DNA of 64,000 bases from Blastococcus sp. CPCC 205250 (lineage in GTDB: Bacteria; Actinomycetota; Actinomycetes; Mycobacteriales; Geodermatophilaceae): positions 1 through 64,000 of the forward strand of contig NZ_JABGCG010000004.1 in the NCBI RefSeq assembly GCF_019799925.1, written 5' to 3'. A program made the translations under genes and the position numbers. Below, piece after piece: positions 8,430-22,219 of the stretch. The notes under the pieces were generated by a model that saw only the letters and a list, made by a program, of their open reading frames with translations, made no database searches and had not been told where the DNA came from. How positions within the stretch are numbered: the first letter of the stretch is position 1; the number at the start of each line of letters is the position of its first letter.

Positions 8430-10218
8430 GCGGGCCGCCGCCCCGCCGGCACCGCCTCCGGCCGCGCCTGACGGGGACGGCCGGCGCGGCCGCCTCACCG
8501 AGTTCCGCATCCGCGGTCTCGGTGCCATCGACGACGTCACCCTGGAGCTCGGCCCGGGCCTGACGGTGGTCACCGGCGAGACCGGCGCCGGCAAGACCAT
8601 GGTCGTCACCGGCCTGACCCTGCTGTTCGGCGGCCGTGCCGACCCCGGCCGGGTGCGCGCCAACGGCCGCGCCGGCGTCGAGGGCCGGCTGCTGCTCGCG
8701 CCGGACTCCCCGGTCTGGGAGCGGGCCGCCGAGGCCGGCGCCGAGCCCGACGAGGACGGCAGCCTGATCCTCGCCCGCACCGTCAGCGCCGAGGGCCGGT
8801 CCCGCGCCCACCTCGGCGGGCGCAGCGTCCCGGTCGGCGTCGTGGCCGAGCTGGCGGAGGGGCTGCTCGCCGTACATGGGCAGAGCGACCAGTTGCGGCT
8901 GTCCCGCCCGGCCGAGCAGCGCCGCGCCCTCGACCGCTACGCCGGCCCCGACCACCTGGCCCTGCTCGAGCGCTACCGCGCCGCCCACGCGCGCTGGCGG
9001 GGGCTCGCCGCCGACCTGGAGCGACGCCACGGCCAGGCCCGTGAGCTGGCCCAGGCCGCCGACGTGCTGCGGCACGGCCTGGAGGAGATCGACGCGGTCG
9101 CCCCGCAGCCCGGGGAGGACGACGAGCTCGACGCCCAGGCCCGCCGCCTCGGGGACGCCGACGCGCTGCGGGCGGCCGCCGACGAGGCGCGGCTGGCCCT
9201 CGTCGGCGACGTGACCGGCGACCTCGGCGGGGGAGGGGAGCTCCCGCAGGACGCGACGGCGGCCCTGGCCATCGCCGAGCGCGCACTGGCCGCCTCGGGC
9301 GACCCGGCCCTGGTGCTGCTCGCCCAGGACCTCGCCGACGCCGTCGCCGTCGTGTCCGACGTCGCCGGCCAGCTCGCCGGCTACGCCGCCGACCTCGACG
9401 CCGACCCCGCGCGGCTGGCCGAGGTGCTCGACCGCCGGGCGGCCCTCACCGCGCTGGTCCGCAAGTACGCCGACCCGGGCGAGGGCGTGGCCGGCGTCCT
9501 CTCCTGGGCCGAGGACGCGCGCGGCCGGCTGGAGCAGCTCGACGTCTCCGACGAGGCCCTCGAGGCGCTGACCGCCGAGCGGGACGCCGCGCGCGCCGAG
9601 GTCGACGAGCTCGGCCGTGCGGTGTCCGAGGGCCGGCGCGCGGCGGCCGAGGGGTTCGCCGCCGAGGTCGGCCGGGAGCTGGCCGGCCTCGCGATGAAGA
9701 GCGCCCGGGTCTCCTTCTCCATCGAGAGCCACCCCGGTGAGCCGGGACCGGAGGGCGTCGACGAGGTGGCGCTGCTCATGGCCGCCCATCCCGGCGCCCC
9801 GCCACGGCCGGTCCACAAGGGCGCCTCCGGCGGTGAGCTCTCGCGGGTGATGCTCGCCATCGAGGTCGTCTTCGCCGGCGCCGACCCGGTGCCCGTCATG
9901 GTGTTCGACGAGGTCGACGCCGGGGTCGGTGGTCAGGCCGCCGGTGAGATCGGCCGTCGCCTGGCCCGGCTGGCGCGCGACCACCAGGTCGTCGTCGTCA
10001 CCCACCTGGCCCAGGTCGCGGCGTTCGCCGACACCCACCTGGTCGTCGACAAGTCCCCGGACACCGGCGCGGGCGTCACCGCCACCGACATCCGGGCGGT
10101 CGAGGAGGAGGACCGGGTGCGCGAACTGGCGCGGATGCTGTCCGGCCTCGCCGACAGCGACACCGGTCAGGCACACGCCCGCGAGCTGCTGGCGGTGGCG
10201 GCGGAGTCGCGCAACTGA
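8407..10218 (+). CDS. recN: DNA repair protein RecN
   Basis: The 603-residue SMC-like ATPase acts in double-strand-break repair. Walker A is GETGAGKTMV near residue 60. A long coiled-coil middle region and the C-terminal ABC signature (KGASGGELSRVMLAIEVV) with Walker B VMVFDEVDAGVGG follow, then the HLAQVAAFAD segment. The start at 8407 overlaps nadK; about 30 residues of low-complexity sequence precede the conserved EFRIRGLGAIDDVTLE, so a later start is possible. Confidence 0.93.
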   Translation: MPRTTTRERAAAPPAPPPAAPDGDGRRGRLTEFRIRGLGAIDDVTLELGPGLTVVTGETGAGKTMVVTGLTLLFGGRADPGRVRANGRAGVEGRLLLAPDSPVWERAAEAGAEPDEDGSLILARTVSAEGRSRAHLGGRSVPVGVVAELAEGLLAVHGQSDQLRLSRPAEQRRALDRYAGPDHLALLERYRAAHARWRGLAADLERRHGQARELAQAADVLRHGLEEIDAVAPQPGEDDELDAQARRLGDADALRAAADEARLALVGDVTGDLGGGGELPQDATAALAIAERALAASGDPALVLLAQDLADAVAVVSDVAGQLAGYAADLDADPARLAEVLDRRAALTALVRKYADPGEGVAGVLSWAEDARGRLEQLDVSDEALEALTAERDAARAEVDELGRAVSEGRRAAAEGFAAEVGRELAGLAMKSARVSFSIESHPGEPGPEGVDEVALLMAAHPGAPPRPVHKGASGGELSRVMLAIEVVFAGADPVPVMVFDEVDAGVGGQAAGEIGRRLARLARDHQVVVVTHLAQVAAFADTHLVVDKSPDTGAGVTATDIRAVEEEDRVRELARMLSGLADSDTGQAHARELLAVAAESRN

Positions 10219-10351
10219 CACTCCCTGCCACCGATCCGGGAGACGGAGGAGTGATCGCCGGGAGGCCGGGGTAGGTGTAGGTCGTGCGCAACCTAGAGCG
10301 GGTCAGCGAAGACCACCGGGCACCGTCCGCCCCGGCCACCGGCGTGGTCCG

Positions 10352-11068
10352 GTGAGCTGCTTCAGCTCCGCCGACGAGTCAGCGCACTACGGCTTCAGCG
10401 TCTGCATGCTGCTGCAGCACTACCGCGAGCAGCTGGGCTGGGAGCGCGACGGGGTGGTCGAGCTCGGTACCGGTGACGCAACGGCCATCGCCGACGTCGT
10501 CGCGGGCCTGCCCGGGCTCCGGATACGCAGCTTCGACATCAGCGCCCCCTCGGTCGAGCGGGCGCAGGCCAACATCGCCGAGCGTGGCGTGGCCGACCGC
10601 TACACCGTCGAGCTCGGCGACTTCTTCGACGGGGCCGACTCCAGCGGCGCCGCGCCGGCGCGCACGGTCATCTCCAACCCGCCGTACATCCCCGCGCCCG
10701 ACCGCGACATCCTCATGCCCGAGCTGTGGGGCGGGGTCTACGGCAACGACCTGTCCCTGGCCCTGCTCAAGGCCGGGTACGACAACGTCGTCCTCGCCGT
10801 GCCGAGCTACTCCGACCCGGTCACCACGCTCGGCACCGCCGCCGACCTCGGCTACCGCGTCGTGAACTTCCTCGCCATGGGCCTGGACTTCGGCCCGTAC
10901 AGCGCCGAGCCGAAGGTCGCCGACCACATCCGCCGCATCGTCGACGAGGGCCGCGGCTGGGCCGGAGAGGCCGAGTACATGGTCGCGGTGGCCCTCTTCA
11001 CCCGCGACGACGCCATCCCCGGCGACCGTTCCCGCCAGCTCACCCGGGCCCTGCAGCTCCCGGTCTGA
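10352..11068 (+). CDS. SAM-dependent methyltransferase (HemK-like)
   Basis: The 238-residue protein contains a class I methyltransferase fold: VVELGTGDATAIADVV binds SAM and ISNPPYIPAPD carries the NPPY motif of N5-glutamine and N6-adenine methyltransferases. It lacks the long N-terminal helical domain of PrmC, so it is not the standard release-factor enzyme. The GTG at 10352 is chosen as the closest start to the conserved region. The 130 bases between recN and this gene show no further coding signal. The substrate is unknown. Confidence 0.72.
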   Translation: MSCFSSADESAHYGFSVCMLLQHYREQLGWERDGVVELGTGDATAIADVVAGLPGLRIRSFDISAPSVERAQANIAERGVADRYTVELGDFFDGADSSGAAPARTVISNPPYIPAPDRDILMPELWGGVYGNDLSLALLKAGYDNVVLAVPSYSDPVTTLGTAADLGYRVVNFLAMGLDFGPYSAEPKVADHIRRIVDEGRGWAGEAEYMVAVALFTRDDAIPGDRSRQLTRALQLPV

Positions 11069-11159
11069 CCGGGGCGTCAGCCCAGCGGCACGCACAGCGC
11101 CGCCGGGTCGCCGGGGCAAGGGGCGCCCAGGGCACGCCATGGCCCCCCGTGGAGGGCGG

Positions 11160-12059
11160 CTACCGGCGCTTGGCGTATCCGGCCAGGCCGAACTGCAGCA
11201 GCGCCAGGCCCCGCTCACCGCGGGCGTGCAGCTCCGCGCACAGCGCCGGACCGGTCACCCCGGCCAGCACGCGGTCGCGCGCCAGCTCCAGCAGCCCCGC
11301 GTACAGCCCCAGCACCGCGTGCGCGGCCAGCCAGGGCTCCAGCGAGCCCGGCTCGGCGGCGGTCTCCTCGGCGATGAGACCGGCCAGCGCCGAGGTCAGC
11401 TCGCCCAGGATCTCCCGCTCGCGCACCTGCAGCGTCCGGCTGCCGCGGATGACGACGGCCATCTCGGCCACCCCGCGCGCCGCCTCCTCCGAGCCCAGCC
11501 CGCTCATCGCGGCGACGACGAAGCTGCCCGCGGCCGCGGCGACGGACTCCCCGGCCGGCCGCCGGCGCACGGCGTCGAGCACGGCGGCCCGCATCGGCGG
11601 ATCGGCCTCGAAGACCAGGCCCTCCTTGACCGGGAAGTGGTTGAACACCGTCTTCTCGACCACCCCGGCGCGCTGGGCGATCTCCACGACGCTGACGGCG
11701 TCGAAGCCGCGCTCGGCGAACAGCTCGGCCGCGGCCTCGACGATGCGCGCCCGCGTCTCCTGGCGCCGCCGCTCGCGCAGCCCCGGCCCGCGCAGGGCGC
11801 GCCGGCCCCGCCGCCGGCCCCGGGCCGGCGCCTCCTCGACCTCGGCCGGAGCGGGCGGCGGCACCGGCGCGGCCTCCGGGGCGAACGCCGTCCCCGGCTC
11901 CGTCGCGGCCTCGGGGGCGAACGCCGTCGCCGGCTCGGTCGCGGCCCCGGGCCCGGGCTCCGCCATCCCGTCCGCGACCTGGTCGTCGGCGGGGCCGGCG
12001 ACCTCGACGCCGGCGTCGAGGTCGGCCGGGTGGATCACTGCAGGCGCCCCGTGTGTCAC
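11160..12059 (-). CDS. TetR-family transcriptional regulator
   Basis: The 299-residue protein has a TetR DNA-binding domain near the middle (ARIVEAAAELFAERGFDAVS, then VVEIAQRAGVVEKTVFNHF) and an all-helical ligand domain after it. The first 95 residues are low complexity and Ala/Pro-rich, with a near-perfect duplication of ATEPxTAFAPEA. The GTG at 12059 is chosen because TAGCGT lies seven bases upstream, the pattern of a leaderless transcript. An ATG at 11966 would give a shorter form that keeps the whole TetR domain. It is divergent from steA, and the ligand is unknown. Confidence 0.82.
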   Translation of the reverse strand: MTHGAPAVIHPADLDAGVEVAGPADDQVADGMAEPGPGAATEPATAFAPEAATEPGTAFAPEAAPVPPPAPAEVEEAPARGRRRGRRALRGPGLRERRRQETRARIVEAAAELFAERGFDAVSVVEIAQRAGVVEKTVFNHFPVKEGLVFEADPPMRAAVLDAVRRRPAGESVAAAAGSFVVAAMSGLGSEEAARGVAEMAVVIRGSRTLQVREREILGELTSALAGLIAEETAAEPGSLEPWLAAHAVLGLYAGLLELARDRVLAGVTGPALCAELHARGERGLALLQFGLAGYAKRR

Positions 12060-12072
12060 ACCCGCAACGCTA
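12060..12072 (-). promoter_or_regulatory. Predicted leaderless promoter (-10) of the TetR gene
   Basis: On the minus strand TAGCGT (12072-12067) fits the TANNNT -10 consensus and ends seven bases before the GTG at 12059. Transcription would then start at or next to the start codon, as in many actinobacterial leaderless genes. Confidence 0.45.
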
Positions 12073-12222
12073 GACAGCGCTCCTGGACGGTCCCGCGCGG
12101 CGGTCGGGACGTCCGGCGCCTGCGTGTCGCCACGAGGTGGTGTCGGACACTCTCCGTGACCGCACAACCGCAGGTGCGCGTCGCAGGGAGGTCCCCGTCG
12201 GCGTGCGTGGCAGCATCGACCC

Positions 12223-13410
12223 ATGCGCATCGGCACCTTGCGACGGAGCCGGGGCCAGGAGCAGGTGTCAGGCGTACCCGGCACCGCCCGGCTCGACCGC
12301 CGCACCAAGAACCTCACCAAGCGGCTGCGCCCCGGCGACATCGCGGTGATCGACCACGTCGACATCGACCGGGTGAGCGCGGACTCCCTCGTGGCGTGCA
12401 AGGTCGCCGCCGTCGTCAACGCCGCGCCGAGCATCTCCGGGCGCTATCCCAACCTCGGCCCCGGGATCATCACCGACGCCGGGATCCCGCTGCTCGACGG
12501 CGTCGGCAAGGAGGTGTTCACCGCCCTCAAGGAGGGGGCGGAGGTGCGCCTGGACGGCAACACGCTGTACCTGGCCGACGGCACCGCGGTGGCCGAGGGC
12601 ACCCTCCAGACGCCCGAGACCATCACGGTCGCGATGAACGAGGCCAGAGCGGGGCTGTCCACCCAGCTCGAGGCCTTCGCGGCCAACACGATGGAGTACA
12701 TGAAGCGGGAGCGCGCGCTCCTGCTCGACGGCGTCGGCGTGCCCGACGTCCGGACCCGGATCGACGGCCGGCACGTCCTGATCGTCGTCCGCGGGTACGA
12801 CTACAAGGAGGACCTGCAGGCGCTGCGGTCCTACATCCGCGACTACCGCCCGGTGCTCATCGGCGTCGACGGCGGCGCGGACGCGCTGATCGAGGCCGGC
12901 CACATGCCGGACATGATCATCGGCGACATGGACTCGGTGAGCGACGACGTGCTGCGCTGCGGCGCCGAGGTGGTCGTGCACGCCTACGCCGACGGCCGCG
13001 CCCCCGGCCTGGAGCGCGTGCAGGAGCTCGGCGTCGACGCGATCACCTTCCCCGCCTCGGCCACCAGCGAGGACATCGCGATGCTGCTGGCCGACGAGAA
13101 GGGCGCCTCGCTCATCGTCGCCGTCGGCACCCACGCCACCCTTGTGGAGTTCCTCGACAAGGGCCGCGGCGGCATGGCCTCGACCTTCCTCACCCGCCTG
13201 CGGCTGGGCGGCAAGCTGGTCGACGCCAAGGGCGTCAGCCGGCTCTACCGCAGCCGCATCTCGACCCTCACCCTCGTCGTCCTCGTCCTGGCCGCGCTGG
13301 TGTCCATCGGCGCGGCCCTGGCCGCGTCCACCGCCGGGCAGATCTACTTCGACCTGCTGGTCGACAAGTGGGACGGCTTCATGTTCTGGCTGGAGAACCT
13401 CCTCTCGTGA
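12223..13410 (+). CDS. steA: SteA-like cytokinesis protein
   Basis: The 395-residue protein matches the actinobacterial SteA family (Rv1697 in M. tuberculosis). It has a large cytosolic domain with AVIDHVDIDRVSADSLVACK, IGVDGGADALIEAGHMPDMI and GDMDSVSDDVL, a thiamin-pyrophosphokinase-like fold. One C-terminal membrane helix follows (TLVVLVLAALVSIGAALAAS, about residues 347-366). In Corynebacterium, SteA and SteB form a complex that affects cell separation. It overlaps the next gene by 4 bases, keeping the steA-steB pair together. Confidence 0.85.
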   Translation: MRIGTLRRSRGQEQVSGVPGTARLDRRTKNLTKRLRPGDIAVIDHVDIDRVSADSLVACKVAAVVNAAPSISGRYPNLGPGIITDAGIPLLDGVGKEVFTALKEGAEVRLDGNTLYLADGTAVAEGTLQTPETITVAMNEARAGLSTQLEAFAANTMEYMKRERALLLDGVGVPDVRTRIDGRHVLIVVRGYDYKEDLQALRSYIRDYRPVLIGVDGGADALIEAGHMPDMIIGDMDSVSDDVLRCGAEVVVHAYADGRAPGLERVQELGVDAITFPASATSEDIAMLLADEKGASLIVAVGTHATLVEFLDKGRGGMASTFLTRLRLGGKLVDAKGVSRLYRSRISTLTLVVLVLAALVSIGAALAASTAGQIYFDLLVDKWDGFMFWLENLLS

Positions 13411-14357
13411 TCGACTTCCGGTACCACATCGTCTCCCTCGTCGCGGTCTTCCTGGCCATCGCCCTCGGCATCGTCATCGGCACGACGGCGCTCAACGGCC
13501 GCGTGCTGGACGATCTCGAGGACCAGGTGACCGGCCTGCAGGAGGACAAGCGCAACCTGGAGGACAACACCCAGGCCCTGCAGGAGCGCCTGGACACCGG
13601 CGACCTCTTCGAGGAGGCCGTGGGCCCCGCGCTGGTCGAGGGCAGCCTGACCGACCGCAGCGTGGCGCTGGTCCTGCTCGGCGAGGACGTCGACGACGAC
13701 GCGGTCGAGGCCGTCAGCGTGCTGGTCGGCCAGGCCGGCGGCACGGTGACCGGCACGATCCGGCTAACCGACGCCTACGCCGACCCTGCCACCGAGGCGG
13801 CGCTGCAGAACTACGTCACCGGCTCCGGCCGCCCGACCGGGGTGACCCTGCCCTCCACCGACGACACCGGCGAACTGGTCGCCTCCGTGCTCGCCCAGGT
13901 GCTGGTGAACCCGCCCGGGGTCGTCCCCGCGCCGGACACCGCCGAGCTCTCCTCGGTGCTGGCCGGCCTGTCCGCGCTCGAGGTCCTGACCCAGGAGTCG
14001 CCCTCGATCCAGCCCGCCGACCACGTGGTCGTGCTGACCCGCGGTGCCGTGACCGGCGACGACGCGGAGAGCCGGCTGGACACCCTGGTCGAGCTGGTCA
14101 CCGCCCTGGACGGCAGCGGGTCCGGCGCCGTGGTCGCGGGGGACGCCGCGTCGGCCGCCGAGACCGGTCTCGTCGGTGTCATCCGCGCCGACCCGGAGGT
14201 CTCCTCGCTGGTGTCCACCGTGGACAACATCGAGGCCGCGGCCGGCCGGATCAGCACCGTGCTGGCCCTGGGCCAGGAGGGCGAGGGCACCTCCGGCAAG
14301 TACGGCACCGGCGAGGACACCCAGCCCGTGCCGCCGGTGCCCGCCGCCACCTCGTGA
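13407..14357 (+). CDS. mctB: MctB/SteB-type membrane protein
   Basis: The 316-residue protein begins with an inner-membrane helix (IVSLVAVFLAIALGIVIGTT) and a coiled-coil region rich in Glu, Asp and Gln. It is the family of Rv1698 (MctB), which in mycobacteria is tied to copper tolerance, and of corynebacterial SteB, partner of SteA. The GTG overlaps the steA stop by 4 bases. The C-terminal part is an extracytoplasmic domain ending in a flexible Pro-rich tail. The copper role is not testable from sequence here. Confidence 0.82.
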   Translation: MIDFRYHIVSLVAVFLAIALGIVIGTTALNGRVLDDLEDQVTGLQEDKRNLEDNTQALQERLDTGDLFEEAVGPALVEGSLTDRSVALVLLGEDVDDDAVEAVSVLVGQAGGTVTGTIRLTDAYADPATEAALQNYVTGSGRPTGVTLPSTDDTGELVASVLAQVLVNPPGVVPAPDTAELSSVLAGLSALEVLTQESPSIQPADHVVVLTRGAVTGDDAESRLDTLVELVTALDGSGSGAVVAGDAASAAETGLVGVIRADPEVSSLVSTVDNIEAAAGRISTVLALGQEGEGTSGKYGTGEDTQPVPPVPAATS

Positions 14358-15211
14358 GCGCGCGGCGAGCCGGTGCCCCGCGCCGCCTGCTCCTCGCGCT
14401 CGGCGGAGCCGCGGCGGCGCAGGCCGGGCTGGCCGCCGCCGGCGCGCTGGCCGCCCGGCCGGCGGGCGCACCCTGGCACCGCACCAACTACGCCGGCCGG
14501 CCGGTGACACTGCTCGGTGGCCCGGCGCTCGCCGTGGCCGCGACCGCGACCGCCGCGCTCGGCGCCCCGACGGGGACGGCGGCCGCGGCGGCGCTCGTCG
14601 GCACGGTCTCCGGCGTGGTCGGCGGGTACGACGACCTCGCCGGCGCGCGCCCCGAGCAGGCTCGCGACAAGGGACTGGCCGGCCACCTGGCGGCGCTGCG
14701 CGCGGGCCGGGTCTCGGCGGGGGCGGTCAAGGTCGCGGGCATCGGTGCCGCGGCGGCCACCGCGGCGCTGCTGACCCGCCGGCCCGGTGCCCCGATGGCC
14801 GCGGCGCTGGCCGACGGCGTCCTCACCACCGGCCTGGTGGCCGGCACCGCCAACCTGCTCAACCTGCTCGACCTGCGCCCCGGCCGCGCGGCCAAGGTGA
14901 CCGCGCTGCTCGCCGCGGCCACGGTGTCCGGACCGGCCGGCGGGCTGTCGGCCGGACCCCTGGGCGCCGCCCTGGCCGTGCTCCCCGCCGACCTCGGCGA
15001 GCGGGTCATGCTGGGCGACAGCGGCGCCAACGCGGCCGGCGCACTGCTGGGCCTGCGGCTGGCCGCGCTGCCCTCCCGCCGGGCGCGGACGGCGCTGCTG
15101 AGCGGCGTGGTCGCGCTCACGCTGGCCAGCGAGAAGGTCAGCTTCACCCGCGTCATCGAGGCGACCCCCGGCCTGCGGGAGCTGGACCGGCTCGGCCGCC
15201 GGGCGACGTGA
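14354..15211 (+). CDS. MraY/WecA-like polytopic membrane protein
   Basis: The 285-residue protein is made largely of hydrophobic helices. Several segments recall the polyprenyl-phosphate N-acetylhexosamine-1-phosphate transferases: HRTNYAGRP, the DDLAG pair, NLLNLLDLRPGRA and MLGDSGANAAGALLG. These correspond to the nucleotide and Mg-binding loops of MraY and WecA. It is shorter than true MraY (about 360 residues) and has lost part of the catalytic loop. It lies between mctB and a MurJ-like gene, each coupled or close, which supports a role in envelope lipid-linked sugar handling. The substrate is inference. Confidence 0.6.
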   Translation: MSARRAGAPRRLLLALGGAAAAQAGLAAAGALAARPAGAPWHRTNYAGRPVTLLGGPALAVAATATAALGAPTGTAAAAALVGTVSGVVGGYDDLAGARPEQARDKGLAGHLAALRAGRVSAGAVKVAGIGAAAATAALLTRRPGAPMAAALADGVLTTGLVAGTANLLNLLDLRPGRAAKVTALLAAATVSGPAGGLSAGPLGAALAVLPADLGERVMLGDSGANAAGALLGLRLAALPSRRARTALLSGVVALTLASEKVSFTRVIEATPGLRELDRLGRRAT

Positions 15212-15275
15212 CCGCCCCCGCCGGCCCGCGCCCGCTCGCCGGGTCCGGCCGTGCGCGGGCGCGCGGGACCCGGTC

Positions 15276-16913
15276 GTGAGCGCCCGGCAGGTCGCCCGGG
15301 GCGTCGCCGGTGCCGCCGCCCTCATCGCGGCGCTCACCGTCCTCGCCCGGCTGGCCGGCTTCGGGCGGACGCTCGTCTTCACCAACGCGGTGGGCGCCGA
15401 CAGCACCGGGGACACCTACACCGCCGCCAACACCGTGCCCAACATCGTGTTCGAGGTCGTCGCCGGCGGCGCGCTGGCCAGCCTGGTCGTGCCGATGCTC
15501 GCCGGGGGGATCGCCGCCGGCGACCGGGATCAGGTGCGCCGCACCGCCTCGGCGCTGCTCGGCTGGACCCTGCTGGTGCTGACCCCGCTGGCGGTGCTCG
15601 TCGGGCTGCTGGCCGGGCCGATCGCCCGCCTGCTGCTCGGCGGCGGGCCGGCGGCGGAGGTCGACCTCGCCGCCCGCTTCCTCCTCGTCTTCGCCCCGCA
15701 GGTCGTGCTCTACGGCATCGGGATCGTCCTGGCCGGCGTCCTGCAGGCGCACCGCCGGTTCGCCGGCCCGGCGCTGGCCCCGCTGCTGTCCAGCGTCGTC
15801 GTGGCCGGGGCGTACCTGCTGTTCGCCGGCATCGGCGGCGGCCGGGCCGTCGGGGAGCTCGACCGGCCCGCCGAGCTGGTGCTCGGGGTGGGGACGACGC
15901 TCGGCGTGGCCGCCCTGTCGCTGTGCCTGCTCGTGCCGGTGCGCCGGCTGCGGCTGGGGCTGCGGCCGACGCTGCGCTTCCCGGTCGGCGTCGCCCCGCG
16001 CGTGGCCCGGCTGGCGCTGGCCGGCGTCCTCACCCTGGCCGGCCAGCAGCTCGTCGCCGCCGTGGCGATCCGGCTGGCCAACTCCGGTGCCCCCGACGGG
16101 ACGCAGGTCGTCTACACCGCCGGGCTGACCCTCTTCCTGGTGCCATGGGCGGCGCTGGCGGTGCCGCTCGCCACGTCGGCGTACCCGGGCCTGGCGGAGC
16201 GGGCCGAGCGCGGCGACCGCGCCGGGTTCGCCCGCGCGCTGGCTCCCGTCACGGTGCTCGGCACCGTCGCCTGCGCCGTCGCCGCGGCCGTCCTCGTCGG
16301 CGCGGCCGGCCCGATCGCCCGCGTCTTCCTGCTGCAGGAGCCGCCGGCCACGGTCGCCGCCCTCCGCGACACGATCATCGCCTTCGCCCCCGGCCTGGTC
16401 GGCTACGGACTGGTCGCGTTCCTCACCCGGGCCCTGTACGCGCAGGGTCTGTGGAAGGCGCCGACGGTCTGCGTGGTCGGCGGGTGGACGCTGGCCGTCG
16501 TCGCCGACGTGGTGCTGGCCGCGGCGCTGGACCCGGCCGACCGCGGCCTGGCCCTCGCCGCCGGGCACACGATCGGCGTGACCGTGGCCGGCGTCGCCCT
16601 GCTGGTCGTGGTCGCCCGGGTGGCCGGCTCCGCGTCGCTGGCCGGGGTGCTGCGCACCGGGGGACCGGCGCTCGTCGCGGCCGCTCTCGGCGCGGCCGGC
16701 GGGCTGGCCGTGGCCCGGCTGCTGGATGCCGACCCGGTGCCCGGCACCGGCCCGCTGGGCGCGCTGGGTGCCGGTGCCCTGGTCACCGTGGTGGTGCTCG
16801 TGATCGCCGGGGCCGTCATCATGGGCACCGCACGGGGGCCGCTCACCGCCGCCGTCCGGGCGCTGCGCGCGCCGGACCCCGTCCCCAGCGAGCCCTCGGG
16901 AGGCACCAGGTGA
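15276..16913 (+). CDS. MurJ/MviN-like lipid II flippase
   Basis: The 545-residue protein has 13 or 14 predicted membrane helices and the MurJ/MviN signature near the start (ALTVLARLAGFGRTLVFTNA, then ANTVPNIVFEVVAGGALA). Members flip lipid-linked peptidoglycan precursors. A MurJ of this size without the large kinase-like extension differs from the mycobacterial MurJ, and it lies in an envelope operon. It may be a second, specialised member rather than the essential copy. The GTG at 15276 lies 64 bases after the previous stop. Confidence 0.82.
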   Translation: MSARQVARGVAGAAALIAALTVLARLAGFGRTLVFTNAVGADSTGDTYTAANTVPNIVFEVVAGGALASLVVPMLAGGIAAGDRDQVRRTASALLGWTLLVLTPLAVLVGLLAGPIARLLLGGGPAAEVDLAARFLLVFAPQVVLYGIGIVLAGVLQAHRRFAGPALAPLLSSVVVAGAYLLFAGIGGGRAVGELDRPAELVLGVGTTLGVAALSLCLLVPVRRLRLGLRPTLRFPVGVAPRVARLALAGVLTLAGQQLVAAVAIRLANSGAPDGTQVVYTAGLTLFLVPWAALAVPLATSAYPGLAERAERGDRAGFARALAPVTVLGTVACAVAAAVLVGAAGPIARVFLLQEPPATVAALRDTIIAFAPGLVGYGLVAFLTRALYAQGLWKAPTVCVVGGWTLAVVADVVLAAALDPADRGLALAAGHTIGVTVAGVALLVVVARVAGSASLAGVLRTGGPALVAAALGAAGGLAVARLLDADPVPGTGPLGALGAGALVTVVVLVIAGAVIMGTARGPLTAAVRALRAPDPVPSEPSGGTR

Positions 16914-18069
16914 CCCCGGACAGGTCAGTCGAGCAGGCGGCCGGCGAGCGGCCGCTGGCCGGGCGCCGGGTCGCCGAGGTCCTCGCCACGAGCACCGGCG
17001 GCGTCGGTACCCACGTGCGCGCCGTCCTGCCGGCCGTCCGGGCCGCCGGGGCCGACGTGCTGGTCTGCGGCGCCGCCGCCACCGAGGAGCTCTTCGGCTT
17101 CCGGCGCGCGGGCGCGGAGTTCACCCCCGTGGGGATCAGCGCGGGGCTGGCCCCGGCCGCCGACGCCCGCGCCGTCCTCGAGCTCCGCCGGGCGCTGGCC
17201 GGCGCCGACCTGGTGCACGCCCACGGCCTGCGGGCCGGCCTGGTCGCCGCCGCGGCGCTGCGCGTGCCCGGCGTCGCCCGCCGGCCGCTGGTGATCACGC
17301 TGCACAACGCGCTGCCCGAGGGCGGCGGGCTCAGGCGGCGGGTCCTGGCCGCCGCCGAGCGGGCCACGGTGCGCGGTGCGGACGTCGTCCTGGCCGCCTC
17401 CGACGACCTCGCCGACAACGCGCGCCGGCTGGGCGCCCGCGACGTGCGCACCGCGCCGGTCAGCGCCCCCGCGCTGCCCCCGGCCACCCGCACCCGCGAG
17501 CAGGTGCGCGCCGAGCTCGGCGTGACCGGCGCCCGGCCGCTGGTCGTGGCCGTCGGCCGGCTGCACCCGCAGAAGGGCTACGACGTCCTGCTGGACGCCG
17601 CCTCCGCGTGGGCCGGGGACGGCGGCCCGCTGGTGGCGATCGCCGGCGACGGCCCGCTCGAGCACGAGCTCCGGGACCGCATCACCGCCGAGCGCCTGCC
17701 CGTGCTGCTGCTCGGCCGCCGCGACGACGTCGCCGACCTGCTCGCCGCGGCCGACCTCTGCGTGCTGCCCTCGCGGTGGGAGGCGCGGTCGCTCACCGCG
17801 CAGGAGGCGCTGCGGGCGGGCACGCCGCTGGTGGCCACGCGCACCGGCGGGCTGCCCGGACTGCTGGGCGACGCGGCCGAGCTGGTGCCCGCGGGCGACG
17901 CGCCGGCGCTCGCCGCGGCCGTGACCGGCGTGCTCGGCGACCCCGCGCGGGCCCGGGCGCTGGCCGAGGCCGGGCTCGCGCAGGCCCGCACCTGGCCGGA
18001 CGAGGCGGCCACCGCCCGCACGCTCGTCGCCGTCTACCGCGAGCTGCTCGGCCCCCCGGGCGGCGGCCC

Positions 18070-18073
<4 letters not shown>
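16910..18073 (+). CDS. Family 4-type glycosyltransferase
   Basis: The 387-residue protein has the GT-B fold of family GT4. The N-terminal domain carries TGGVGTHVRAVLPAVRAAGA and a DLVHAHGLRAG motif; the C-terminal domain has VVAVGRLHPQKGYDVLLDA, the GDGPLEHEL phosphate loop and SRWEARSLTAQEALRAGTP, the EX7E-type donor-binding segment. It overlaps the MurJ-like gene by 4 bases and the next gene by 4 bases. It probably transfers a sugar to a lipid or envelope acceptor made by this operon. The donor and acceptor are unknown. Confidence 0.82.
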
Positions 18074-22218
<4,145 letters not shown>

Positions 22219-22219
<1 letters not shown>
